Notes under the pieces: model-generated
Seen by the model: only the letters and a program-made list of their open reading frames with translations
The model's database searches: none
What the model was told of the DNA's origin: nothing
Shown: piece by piece, positions 1-6,194 of the stretch
How the letters are laid out: every line of letters starts with the position of its first letter
Numbering within the stretch: position 1 is the stretch's first letter
Assembly (NCBI GenBank): GCA_009703845.1
Contig: WLFI01000041.1
Location: forward strand, 1-6,459
DNA: 6,459 bases
Origin: Actinomycetota bacterium
Lineage (GTDB): Bacteria > Actinomycetota > Actinomycetes > Actinomycetales > Microbacteriaceae
Reading direction: 5' to 3'
Position numbers and translations under genes: made by a program

Positions 1-1742
1 ACGTTGGTCAGAACGCTAAGGCGCCCACGGTGCGCCATGCCGATGGCTACCTCGCGTAGGCCCTTTTGAGCCGCCTCGGTGATGATCGCGTCAAGTGCCG
101 CAATGGTCGATTCGCCACCCTCAAGTGAGAAACGCTTTTGGCCAACGAACTTGGTTTGCAAGAACGTTTCGAAAGCTTCGGCCTCGTTTAATTTTTCTAG
201 GATGCGCAGCTGCTGCTCGCGCGAAGGCTTTACGTATGGGCGCTCAAGTTTGTCTTGGAACCACTTGCGCTGCGCTGGGTCTTGAATGTGCATGTACTCG
301 ATGCCCACGGTGCGGCAGTATGAGTCACGCAAAATCTTTAGGGTGTCGCGCAGCTGAGCCTTTGGCTTGCCACCAAAACCGCCGGTCTTGAATGTGCGGT
401 CTAGGTCCCAAAGACTCAAACCGTGGGTTAGCACGTCTAGGTCTGGGTGACTGCGCTGCTGGTATTCAAGCGGATCAACGTCGGCCATGAGATGACCGCG
501 CACGCGGTAAGCATTGATCAGTTCTTGAATGCGAGCGGTCTTTGAGCGGTCATCCACGTCGTTTGCATCAAAGTCGGTAGCCCAGCGAATCGGCTCGTAA
601 GGAATGCGCAGGTCGCTGAAAATTTCTTCATAGAAGCCACGCTCGCCGATCAGAAGCTCGTGAACCTTCTTCAAGAACTCGCCCGAACCAGCGCCTTGAA
701 TCACGCGGTGGTCATAGGTCGAGGTCAGAGTGATTGTCTTGCTAACGCCGAGTTTGGCTAGCTGTTCTTCGTGCATGCCAGCGAATTCGGCTGGGTATTC
801 GAGGGCGCCGGCACCAATGATGCAGCCCTGCCCGCGCATTAGGCGTGGAACCGAGTGAACCGTACCGATACCGCCAGGATTGGTGAGCGAAATGGTCGAG
901 CCCGAGAAATCATCGGCCGTGAGTTTGTTGCCACGCGCCTTCTTGACCAGTTCTTCATAGGCGAGCAGGTACTCGTTGAAGTTCAGGCGCTGTGCGCGCT
1001 TGATATTTGGCACCAAAAGCGCACGTGTGCCGTCTTCTTTAGGAATATCGATCGCAAGACCTAGGTTGACGTTGGCCGGGCTAACCGCTGCAGGCTTTCC
1101 GTCAATTTCGTCATAGTAAACGTTTTGGCTAGGGAACTCTTTGAGCGCTCGAATTAGCGCGAAACCAAGAATGTGGGTGAACGAAACCTTGCCTCCGCGA
1201 GTGCGGCCGAGGTGGCTGTTGATCACGATTCGATTGTCGATCAGCAACTTAGCGGGGATGGTGCGAACCGAGGTTGCGGTAGGAACACTGAGCGAAGCAT
1301 CCATGTTTGAGGCAAGAGCCTTAGACATGCCTTTGAGAACGTTGACCTGGTCTTCGCCATCTTCGATTACATCGATTAGGCCGGTAATCGGTGCTTGCGC
1401 GGGAATTGGCTGGGGGCGAGCTTCAACGCGGGTGGTCTTGGCAACCAGTTGTGAAGGCTCTGGTGCTTCGGTTGCGGCTGGCTGAAGTTGTTCGTTCACG
1501 ATGGTTGCCTCGGTGGTTTGTGCTGGTGCCGAAGGGGCTGGGGCAGCGGGGCTTGGTGCGACTGGCGCGCTAGTTGATGGTTGGGTTGGGTTGACGGTTT
1601 GGGCACCGTGGTAGCGCTCAAGAATGGGCCACCACTCTTTGTCGACCGCGTCTGGGTTAGTCACCCATTGCTCGTACATCTCTTCGACGAGCCACTGATT
1701 GGCTCCGAATTCGTTTTGCGAATTCTCGTCGGTGTTAGACAA
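1..1742 (-). CDS. kgd: Multifunctional 2-oxoglutarate decarboxylase/dehydrogenase (E2-like + E1), N-terminal part
   Basis: This is the N-terminal 580 codons of an actinobacterial Kgd/OdhA-type protein; the gene continues past position 1. The family is a ThDP-dependent E1 that decarboxylates 2-oxoglutarate, alone or with lipoylated E2 and E3, fused to an E2-type acyltransferase core. Visible in order: the SucA-type N-terminal helix (residues about 13-25, NQWLVEEMYEQW); a Pro/Ala-rich linker (about 46-120); the acyltransferase core (about 130-375) with SVPTATSVR, SLTNPGGIGTVHSVPR and the active-site motif TYDHRVIQG (His345); then the E1 start with YRVRGHLMADVDPL, FLQTKFVGQKRFSLEG and MAHRGRLSVL (His571). 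There is no lipoyl domain, as is usual for Kgd. TTG at 1742-1740 is chosen because a TGA lies in frame upstream with no other start between, a purine-rich site precedes it, and the N-terminus lines up with remembered mycobacterial Kgd. Family Kgd proteins are about 1,220-1,260 residues, so a little under half is seen. GarA/OdhI (FHA proteins) regulate homologues; neither is visible here. Confidence 0.96.
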   Translation of the reverse strand, partial: MSNTDENSQNEFGANQWLVEEMYEQWVTNPDAVDKEWWPILERYHGAQTVNPTQPSTSAPVAPSPAAPAPSAPAQTTEATIVNEQLQPAATEAPEPSQLVAKTTRVEARPQPIPAQAPITGLIDVIEDGEDQVNVLKGMSKALASNMDASLSVPTATSVRTIPAKLLIDNRIVINSHLGRTRGGKVSFTHILGFALIRALKEFPSQNVYYDEIDGKPAAVSPANVNLGLAIDIPKEDGTRALLVPNIKRAQRLNFNEYLLAYEELVKKARGNKLTADDFSGSTISLTNPGGIGTVHSVPRLMRGQGCIIGAGALEYPAEFAGMHEEQLAKLGVSKTITLTSTYDHRVIQGAGSGEFLKKVHELLIGERGFYEEIFSDLRIPYEPIRWATDFDANDVDDRSKTARIQELINAYRVRGHLMADVDPLEYQQRSHPDLDVLTHGLSLWDLDRTFKTGGFGGKPKAQLRDTLKILRDSYCRTVGIEYMHIQDPAQRKWFQDKLERPYVKPSREQQLRILEKLNEAEAFETFLQTKFVGQKRFSLEGGESTIAALDAIITEAAQKGLREVAIGMAHRGRLSVLTN

Positions 1743-1748
1743 CAGAGA

Positions 1749-1757
1749 CCACCCTTT
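1749..1757 (-). promoter_or_regulatory. kgd ribosome binding site
   Basis: On the minus strand AAAGGGTGG ends 6 nt before the TTG start of kgd. It is an imperfect Shine-Dalgarno, but its spacing is good. It supports TTG at 1742 as the true start, where only a non-ATG codon is available. Confidence 0.6.
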
Positions 1758-1785
1758 ACCCTTGTACTTTCAATGAGCAACTACT

Positions 1786-1791
1786 AGCCTA
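1786..1791 (-). promoter_or_regulatory. Candidate -10 box for kgd
   Basis: On the minus strand TAGGCT, within the longer TTAGGCTA, fits the actinobacterial TAnnnT -10 pattern. A transcript starting about 7 nt downstream would have a 5' leader of roughly 36 nt that includes the ribosome binding site. No good -35 box is seen 16-18 nt upstream (the hexamer at 17 nt is ATAACC). The same TTAGGCTA precedes the other leftward gene in this window (5358-5365). This is inference from sequence only. Confidence 0.4.
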
Positions 1792-1811
1792 ATCGTTTCG
1801 GAGCGGTCGGT

Positions 1812-1817
1812 TATGCT
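1812..1817 (+). promoter_or_regulatory. Candidate -10 box for leader ORF and CNNM pair
   Basis: TATGCT fits TAnnnT and ends 8 nt before an ATG at 1826. This spacing would put the transcription start at or next to the A of that ATG, giving a leaderless mRNA. A rival promoter is TTGTAC (1762-1767), 17 nt, then TAGCCT (1785-1790), which has a more recognisable -35 but a weaker -10. The two cannot be separated from sequence alone. Confidence 0.4.
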
Positions 1818-1825
1818 GTAAAGGT

Positions 1826-1876
1826 ATGGACGGATCTAGTAGCGGTCATCATAGTCAGCGCGGTGTCGCGCGATGA
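1826..1876 (+). CDS. Possible 16-codon leaderless leader peptide upstream of the CNNM pair
   Basis: This short reading frame encodes MDGSSSGHHSQRGVAR and then TGA. It starts 8 nt after a TAnnnT box, the spacing expected of a leaderless transcript, and its stop overlaps the ATG of the next gene as ATGA. The downstream gene shows no Shine-Dalgarno of its own, so translation of this ORF could deliver ribosomes to it by termination-reinitiation. The peptide has four serines and two adjacent histidines; I do not recognise it. An AAAGG sits at 1820-1824 but is only 1 nt from the ATG, too close to act as a ribosome binding site. It may be a chance ORF; the evidence is spacing and overlap only. Confidence 0.35.
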   Translation: MDGSSSGHHSQRGVAR

Positions 1877-3186
1877 ATGAGTGGTTGATGCTTGCCTTGG
1901 GGCTGGCACTCACAATTGGCACGGGCCTATTCGTGGCATCCGAGTTTTCTCTTATCAATCTTGAGCGAAACGACCTTGAAGCGCGTCGTGAGCGAGGTGA
2001 ACGCGGCCTCAGCAACACCATCAAGGCTCTCAAGCGCACATCGACCCACCTGAGCGGCGCTCAACTCGGCATCACGCTGACCACCATGCTCACCGGTTTC
2101 TTGGCAGAGCCAGCGCTCACGAAGCTTCTCGAGCCATCTTTCGAAGCTTTCGCTCTAGATGCAGGCGCAAAGCACACGCTCGCGGTTGCTCTCGGCATGC
2201 TGATTGCCACAATTTTCTCGACACTCATCGGCGAATTGGTGCCAAAGAAACTTGCCCTGACCCTGCCGCTCGAAGTGAACAAGGCAGTAGTGCTGTTTCA
2301 ACTTGCCTTCACTTGGCTTACCGGCTGGATGCTATTTGCGCTCAATGGAACCGGTAACGCGATCGTGCGGCTGATGGGCATCGAGCCAAAAGAAGAATTG
2401 AGTTCGAGCCGCACCGCCGAAGAACTTATCTCTTTGGTGCGACGTTCGGCTTCATTGGGAGCGCTGGATGCTCAAACAGCGACCTTGCTAACCAAAACCC
2501 TTGCGCTCAGCCAGCTAGTGGCTGCCGACGTAATGACTCCGCGCCCGCGCATGCACAGCGTCGACGCATCCGCCTCGGCAACCGACGTGATCGCTCTTTG
2601 CAACAAAACTGGGCACTCGCGTTTTCCGGTTACCGATGGGTCGTCTGACGATGTGATTGGTGTCGTGCACGTCAAGCAGGCAGCCTCGGTGCCGAGAGAA
2701 AAGCGAGCGGATGTTCCAGCAACCGCTCTGATGGTCGAACCGTTGCGCGTGCCAGAGACCATGCGCCTTGAAACCCTGATGGTTGAGCTTCGAGCCAAGG
2801 GACTTCAGCTCGCGATTGTCATTGATGAATATGGTGGCACGGCGGGTATCGCCACACTTGAAGACCTGGTCGAAGAGCTGGTCGGCGAGCTCGCCGACGA
2901 GCACGATCGAGCCAAATCAGGCGTCACCCGAGGTGCAAACTCGTCGGTGCTGTTTCCAGGCATGATTCGCCCGGATGAACTACAAGAAATGGCCATTCTG
3001 GTGCCCTCAAAAGCCTCGTATGAAACCGTTGCAGGTTTCATCATGAGTTCTGTCGGCCGAGTTCCAGTGGTTGGCGATGAAGTAGTGATTGAAAACGGCA
3101 CCCTGCGCGTCGAGCGCATGGATGGTCGCAGAATCGATCGCGTTCGTTTCACTCCTTTGAGCACCGAGGAGGCGACCGATGAATAA
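1873..3186 (+). CDS. CNNM/CBS/CorC_HlyC membrane protein (hemolysin-like family), probable divalent cation transporter
   Basis: A 437-residue integral membrane protein of the CorC/HlyC-like CNNM family; studied bacterial members export Mg2+ or confer resistance to it. The membrane domain spans about residues 1-195, with hydrophobic segments near 4-27, 63-80, 102-125 and 136-160 and family motifs VASEFSLI (21-28), AQLGITLT (63-70) and IGELVPKK (119-126). A CBS pair follows (about 218-340), with DVMTPRPRM (219-227), HSRFPV (248-253) and VIDEYGGTAGIATLEDLVEE (316-335). A CorC_HlyC domain fills about 355-430. Three domains in the usual order suggest a complete protein. ATG 1873 is the only start after an in-frame TAG at 1852-1854. 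No Shine-Dalgarno precedes it, so it may depend on the upstream micro-ORF. Its end overlaps the next gene by 8 nt. The 'hemolysin' label is historical. The exact ion is inferred from the family. Confidence 0.93.
   Translation: MNEWLMLALGLALTIGTGLFVASEFSLINLERNDLEARRERGERGLSNTIKALKRTSTHLSGAQLGITLTTMLTGFLAEPALTKLLEPSFEAFALDAGAKHTLAVALGMLIATIFSTLIGELVPKKLALTLPLEVNKAVVLFQLAFTWLTGWMLFALNGTGNAIVRLMGIEPKEELSSSRTAEELISLVRRSASLGALDAQTATLLTKTLALSQLVAADVMTPRPRMHSVDASASATDVIALCNKTGHSRFPVTDGSSDDVIGVVHVKQAASVPREKRADVPATALMVEPLRVPETMRLETLMVELRAKGLQLAIVIDEYGGTAGIATLEDLVEELVGELADEHDRAKSGVTRGANSSVLFPGMIRPDELQEMAILVPSKASYETVAGFIMSSVGRVPVVGDEVVIENGTLRVERMDGRRIDRVRFTPLSTEEATDE
3166..3172 (+). promoter_or_regulatory. 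Strong ribosome binding site for the second CNNM gene
   Basis: GAGGAGG lies inside the end of the first CNNM gene, 6 nt before ATG 3179. It is the best Shine-Dalgarno in the window and fixes the second gene's start. With the 8-nt overlap it implies co-transcription and efficient translation of both proteins. Confidence 0.8.
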
Positions 3187-4264
3187 CTTGCATATCTTCG
3201 CTTCAGCCGAGTCGACTTCAAATATCGACAACCCCTGGATTGGTTTGATCTGGTTGGTTGTTTTGCTGCTCGGAAACGGGTTTTTCGTTGGGTCGGAGTT
3301 TGCTCTGATCAGTGCCCGACGCGCACAGATTGAACCACGGGCTAAAGCCGGTTCGAGACCTGCCCAAATCACCATCAAGGGCATGGAAAAGGCGTCTTTG
3401 CTGCTGGCAACCGGTCAGATCGGCGTTACCGTTTGCTCGCTCCTCATTCTCGTGATCTCGGAGCCATCGGTGCATCACCTGCTCGAGGGCCCGCTCACCG
3501 CAACAGGGCTTGATGCCACAGCAGTGTCGGCCATCTCATTTGGACTTACTCTCGTCGTTGTTTCGTTTCTTCACGTTGTCATTGGCGAAATGGTTCCAAA
3601 AAATATCTCGTTCTCAGTTCCAGAGCGAGCAGCTCTTGTTCTAGTGCCTATGCTCTACGCGGTTGCCCAGCTGCTTCGCCCAATCGTGTTGGCCCTGAAC
3701 TGGTCGGCAAACATGCTGCTTCGCGTGTTCGGAGTCAAAGCGGTTGACGAGGCGAACAGCGCGTTTACGTTGGACCAGGTTGAAGACATCATCGAGCACT
3801 CGACCCGCGAGGGTGTCTTGAGCGATACCACCGGAGCTCTCAGCAACACCTTCGAGTTCACCGAAAAGAAAGTTCAAGACGTCGCGGTGCCGCTTGCACG
3901 TTTGGTTGCTTTTCCAGAGACCGTGACCCCGCACGAGATCGAGCAAGCGGTGGCAAAGTACGGTTTCTCTCGTTACCCGCTGCGCGACGAAGATGCCGAC
4001 CTGGTCGGTTATCTGCACCTCAAAGATGTTCTCGACCTTGACGAGGATGAAGTCAACCTTCCATTCCCCGCAAAGCGCGTTCGCACCCTCATCTCGTTGC
4101 CTGCGACCATGGAGCTCGAAGATGCCCTCGCTTCGATGAGACGCGTGGGTGCGCACATGGCTCGAGTGTTCGATGCGCAAGGCCGAGAGGTCGGTGTGCT
4201 GTTTCTAGAGGACATCCTCGAAGAATTGGTTGGCGAAGTTCAAGACGCCACGAGGCGCGACTAA
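3179..4264 (+). CDS. CNNM/CBS membrane protein lacking the CorC_HlyC domain, partner of the upstream paralogue
   Basis: A 361-residue second CNNM-family protein. The membrane domain covers about residues 1-190, with hydrophobic stretches near 20-45, 75-95, 114-138 and 150-175 and motifs VGSEFALISARR (37-48), TGQIGVTV (78-85) and IGEMVPKN (135-142). A CBS pair covers about 230-355, with YGFSRYPL (261-268), YLHLKDVL (278-285) and LFLEDILEELVGEV (341-354). The protein stops after the second CBS, so the CorC_HlyC domain of its neighbour is absent. The first CBS begins DVAVPL (234-239) where the neighbour has DVMTPR, so nucleotide or cation sensing there may differ. The overlap and strong internal ribosome site mark an operon with the upstream gene. 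A long/short tandem pair also occurs in mycobacteria (Rv1842c/Rv1841c, from memory). A two-subunit transporter is plausible but inferred. The stop TAA overlaps the stop of the convergent gene. Confidence 0.92.
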   Translation: MNNLHIFASAESTSNIDNPWIGLIWLVVLLLGNGFFVGSEFALISARRAQIEPRAKAGSRPAQITIKGMEKASLLLATGQIGVTVCSLLILVISEPSVHHLLEGPLTATGLDATAVSAISFGLTLVVVSFLHVVIGEMVPKNISFSVPERAALVLVPMLYAVAQLLRPIVLALNWSANMLLRVFGVKAVDEANSAFTLDQVEDIIEHSTREGVLSDTTGALSNTFEFTEKKVQDVAVPLARLVAFPETVTPHEIEQAVAKYGFSRYPLRDEDADLVGYLHLKDVLDLDEDEVNLPFPAKRVRTLISLPATMELEDALASMRRVGAHMARVFDAQGREVGVLFLEDILEELVGEVQDATRRD

Positions 4265-5340
4265 GCAGTCGGAAACTTACCCCTTGAATACTGGTTCGGC
4301 CAGTAGTCAACTTCTACGCCAAGTTCGGCGGCTGCGCGCAACGGCCAGAATGGGTCGCGCAAGGCGGCTCGGCCAATCATGATGACCTCCACCTTGCCTT
4401 CGGAGAGAATCGCCTCGGCTTGACGTGCATCCGTGATTTGCCCAACCGCGCTAACCGGCTCGTCGACCCGATCGGCGACAAAGTTGGCGAGTGGAACCTG
4501 GTAGCCGGGGCCGGTCGGAATTTGAACTCCGGTGATTAGGCCTCCGCTCGAAATGTCGAACAGGTCAGCACCGGCGTCAGCACACCAACGGGCGACCTGC
4601 GAGCAATCCTCTTCGTTCCAGCCACCCTCGGTGTAGTCGGTTGCACTGAAGCGAACGAACAAGGGCATGCCTTCTGGCACAACTGCGCGAATGCCGATGA
4701 CGATTTCGACCAGCAATCGTGCTCGATTTTCGAGTGAACCGCCGTAAATGTCGTTGCGTTTGTTGGTTAGCGGCGAAAGAAATTGGTGCACGAGATAACC
4801 GTGTGCCGCGTGAATTTCGATGGCGTCGAAACCGGCCTCAACCGATCGCTTGGCGGCCGCAACCCACTCGGCAACCAGAGCCGGAATTTCGTCGGTTGTC
4901 AGTGAGCGGGGAGCCGCGTATCCGTTGAATGCTTCATCGGTTGCCGAAACAGTGGGCCAACCGCCGTCTTCGATGGCCACCGAGTTTTCACCCGACCAGG
5001 CGCGGTAGGTCGACGCCTTGCGACCGGCGTGGGCAAGCTGAATAGCGCTCTTTGCGCCTTGCGAGTGAATGAAGTCATTTACCTCGGCCCAACGCGCGGC
5101 TTGGCCATCGTTCCAGATTCCGGTGCACCAAGGCGTGATGCGACCGGATGCTGAGACCGACGTCGCTTCGCACATAACGAGCCCGGCACCGCCGCTCGCG
5201 CGCGATCCGAGGTGAACCAGATGCCACTGGTTCGGCATTCCATCGCGGTCTTCGCAGGAATACATGCACATCGGTGCGATCCAGATGCGGTTGCGCACTT
5301 CGAGCTCACGAACGGTTATCGGTTCAAAAAGTTTGGCCAT
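4261..5340 (-). CDS. Old yellow enzyme family NADH:flavin oxidoreductase (class III, YqjM/XenA-like)
   Basis: A 359-residue FMN-dependent TIM-barrel oxidoreductase; relatives use NAD(P)H to reduce activated C=C bonds, and some reduce nitro or other xenobiotic compounds. Class III features are visible: PMCMYS with Cys25 and Tyr27 (YqjM Cys26 and Tyr28), IQLAHAGRK (100-108) for flavin binding, HAAHGYL with substrate-anion ligands His177 and His180 and nearby Tyr182, GPGYQV (277-282), the phosphate-binding IGRAALRDP (322-330), and a C-terminal QYSRGK whose Arg353 matches the arginine finger that YqjM lends to a neighbouring subunit. Length and motifs indicate an intact, probably soluble enzyme. 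ATG 5340 is supported by the near-universal LFEPITV start and by GGAGA at 5344-5348, slightly close (3 nt). No partner gene indicates the physiological substrate. It runs convergently into the CNNM pair and shares 4 bp with it. Confidence 0.94.
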   Translation of the reverse strand: MAKLFEPITVRELEVRNRIWIAPMCMYSCEDRDGMPNQWHLVHLGSRASGGAGLVMCEATSVSASGRITPWCTGIWNDGQAARWAEVNDFIHSQGAKSAIQLAHAGRKASTYRAWSGENSVAIEDGGWPTVSATDEAFNGYAAPRSLTTDEIPALVAEWVAAAKRSVEAGFDAIEIHAAHGYLVHQFLSPLTNKRNDIYGGSLENRARLLVEIVIGIRAVVPEGMPLFVRFSATDYTEGGWNEEDCSQVARWCADAGADLFDISSGGLITGVQIPTGPGYQVPLANFVADRVDEPVSAVGQITDARQAEAILSEGKVEVIMIGRAALRDPFWPLRAAAELGVEVDYWPNQYSRGKFPTA

Positions 5341-5343
5341 GAT

Positions 5344-5364
5344 TCTCCAATCGCCTTTAGCCTA
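5344..5364 (-). promoter_or_regulatory. Candidate -10 box and ribosome site for the old yellow enzyme gene
   Basis: On the minus strand TAGGCT (5364-5359, within TTAGGCTA) fits a TAnnnT -10 box. A start about 7 nt downstream gives a leader of only about 12 nt, just enough to hold GGAGA (5348-5344) before ATG 5340. No convincing -35 box is visible. It sits in the 62-bp region shared with the divergent nnrD. Confidence 0.4.
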
Positions 5365-5390
5365 AACCAGCGGTTGAACTAGCGGCTTGG

Positions 5391-5396
5391 TAGCGT
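5391..5396 (+). promoter_or_regulatory. Candidate -10 box giving a leaderless nnrD transcript
   Basis: TAGCGT matches TAnnnT and ends 6 nt before ATG 5403, so transcription would begin at or next to the start codon. No Shine-Dalgarno lies between. A competing reading is TTGAAC (5374-5379), 17 nt, then TATGCC (5397-5402), but that would start transcription inside the gene. Confidence 0.4.
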
Positions 5397-5402
5397 TATG
5401 CC

Positions 5403-6194
5403 ATGATCCCCGAGCGCCTGAGCCATCTGCTTCACGAGCCGCAAGCCGGTGACGATAAGTACTCACGAGGCGTGCTGGGTTTTGTCACTGGTTCTGAACG
5501 GTTTCCGGGCGCCGCAATCTTGGGAGTCACAGCGGCGATGCGCGTCGGTGTAGGCATGATTCGCCACGTAGCCCCCGTTTCGGTGACCAATCTTTTGCTC
5601 GAAGTTCGCCCAGAGAGCGTCGCCGGGTTCGGCCGCGCCCAGGCTTGGGTCTTGGGTTCGGGAGTGCCGGTCGATGACGAGGTACAGGTTGCGAACATCC
5701 GAGAAGCCGCCTCTCAAAACTGCGCGTTGGTGATTGATGCCGGTGCACTTGAGCTCATTGATTATTCGAGCCTGGCACCTGAAAGCTGCATTTTGACCCC
5801 GCACGCGGGTGAATTGGCGCGCTTGCTTGACCGTTTTGGCAAGCACTTTGACCTGGACTATGAGGCGGTAGTGGCCGCAGCTGCGATTACAAACCAAGTT
5901 GTGATGCTAAAGGGCAACATGACTCTGATTGCCGACCCAAACGGCGAGGTTCGGGCGGTTGGCCCAAACTCCACGGCCCTTGCAACCGCCGGCACCGGCG
6001 ACGTTTTGGCCGGAATCGTCGGCAGCCTGCTGGCGACTAACTCTGTTGGCGAGCAGAACCTGTTAGACGTTGCCGAGCTCGCGGTTCTGATTCATTCCGA
6101 GGCCGCGACTCGCGCGGCTGAGTCTGGCCCCGTAGCGGCACTAGATGTTGCCGAGCAAGTGCGAAATGTGGTTCGAGATTGGATGCCCGCTTGA
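5403..6194 (+). CDS. nnrD: ADP-dependent (S)-NAD(P)H-hydrate dehydratase, stand-alone
   Basis: A 263-residue ribokinase-like protein of the YjeF C-terminal/carbohydrate kinase family. In this family ADP drives dehydration of the S-form of NADHX or NADPHX, returning damaged cofactor to NADH or NADPH. Visible motifs: KYSRGVLGFVTGSERFPGA (19-37), typical of the N-terminus; IDAGALELI (111-119); TPHAGEL (132-138); MLKGNMTLI (168-176); and NSTALATAGTGDVLAGIVG (189-207), with the anion-hole glycines and the expected catalytic Asp200. Many bacterial NnrD proteins are fused to the NnrE epimerase; here there is no epimerase domain, and no nnrE lies in the window. GSGVP (85-89) replaces the more common GPG-type loop. 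ATG 5403 places the conserved KYSRG at residue 19. The start appears leaderless. The stop overlaps the next gene's start, indicating an operon. Family assignment is firm and activity is inferred. Confidence 0.92.
   Translation: MIPERLSHLLHEPQAGDDKYSRGVLGFVTGSERFPGAAILGVTAAMRVGVGMIRHVAPVSVTNLLLEVRPESVAGFGRAQAWVLGSGVPVDDEVQVANIREAASQNCALVIDAGALELIDYSSLAPESCILTPHAGELARLLDRFGKHFDLDYEAVVAAAAITNQVVMLKGNMTLIADPNGEVRAVGPNSTALATAGTGDVLAGIVGSLLATNSVGEQNLLDVAELAVLIHSEAATRAAESGPVAALDVAEQVRNVVRDWMPA

Noticed and set aside
1141..1485. Plus-strand open frame of 114 codons opposite kgd
   Set aside because: The minus strand here encodes the conserved Kgd acyltransferase core, so this is its complement.
1781..1842. 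Inverted repeat CTACTAG (1781-1787) and CTAGTAG (1836-1842), and direct repeat AGCGGTC (1802-1808 and 1841-1847), in the kgd/CNNM spacer
   Set aside because: Seven-base matches 33-48 bp apart are expected by chance, and neither forms a stable hairpin or an evident operator.
2515..2904. Minus-strand open frame of 129 codons inside the first CNNM gene
   Set aside because: It is antisense to the well-conserved CBS region and shows no family motif or ribosome site.
1873..3186. Reading the 'hemolysin-like' proteins as toxins
   Set aside because: The CNNM, CBS and CorC_HlyC architecture points to ion transport; the hemolysin name is historical.
3641..4180. Long open frame (179 codons) on the minus strand inside the second CNNM gene
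   Set aside because: It lies fully opposite a gene with clear family motifs, and its translation has no recognisable domain. It is a codon-bias shadow.
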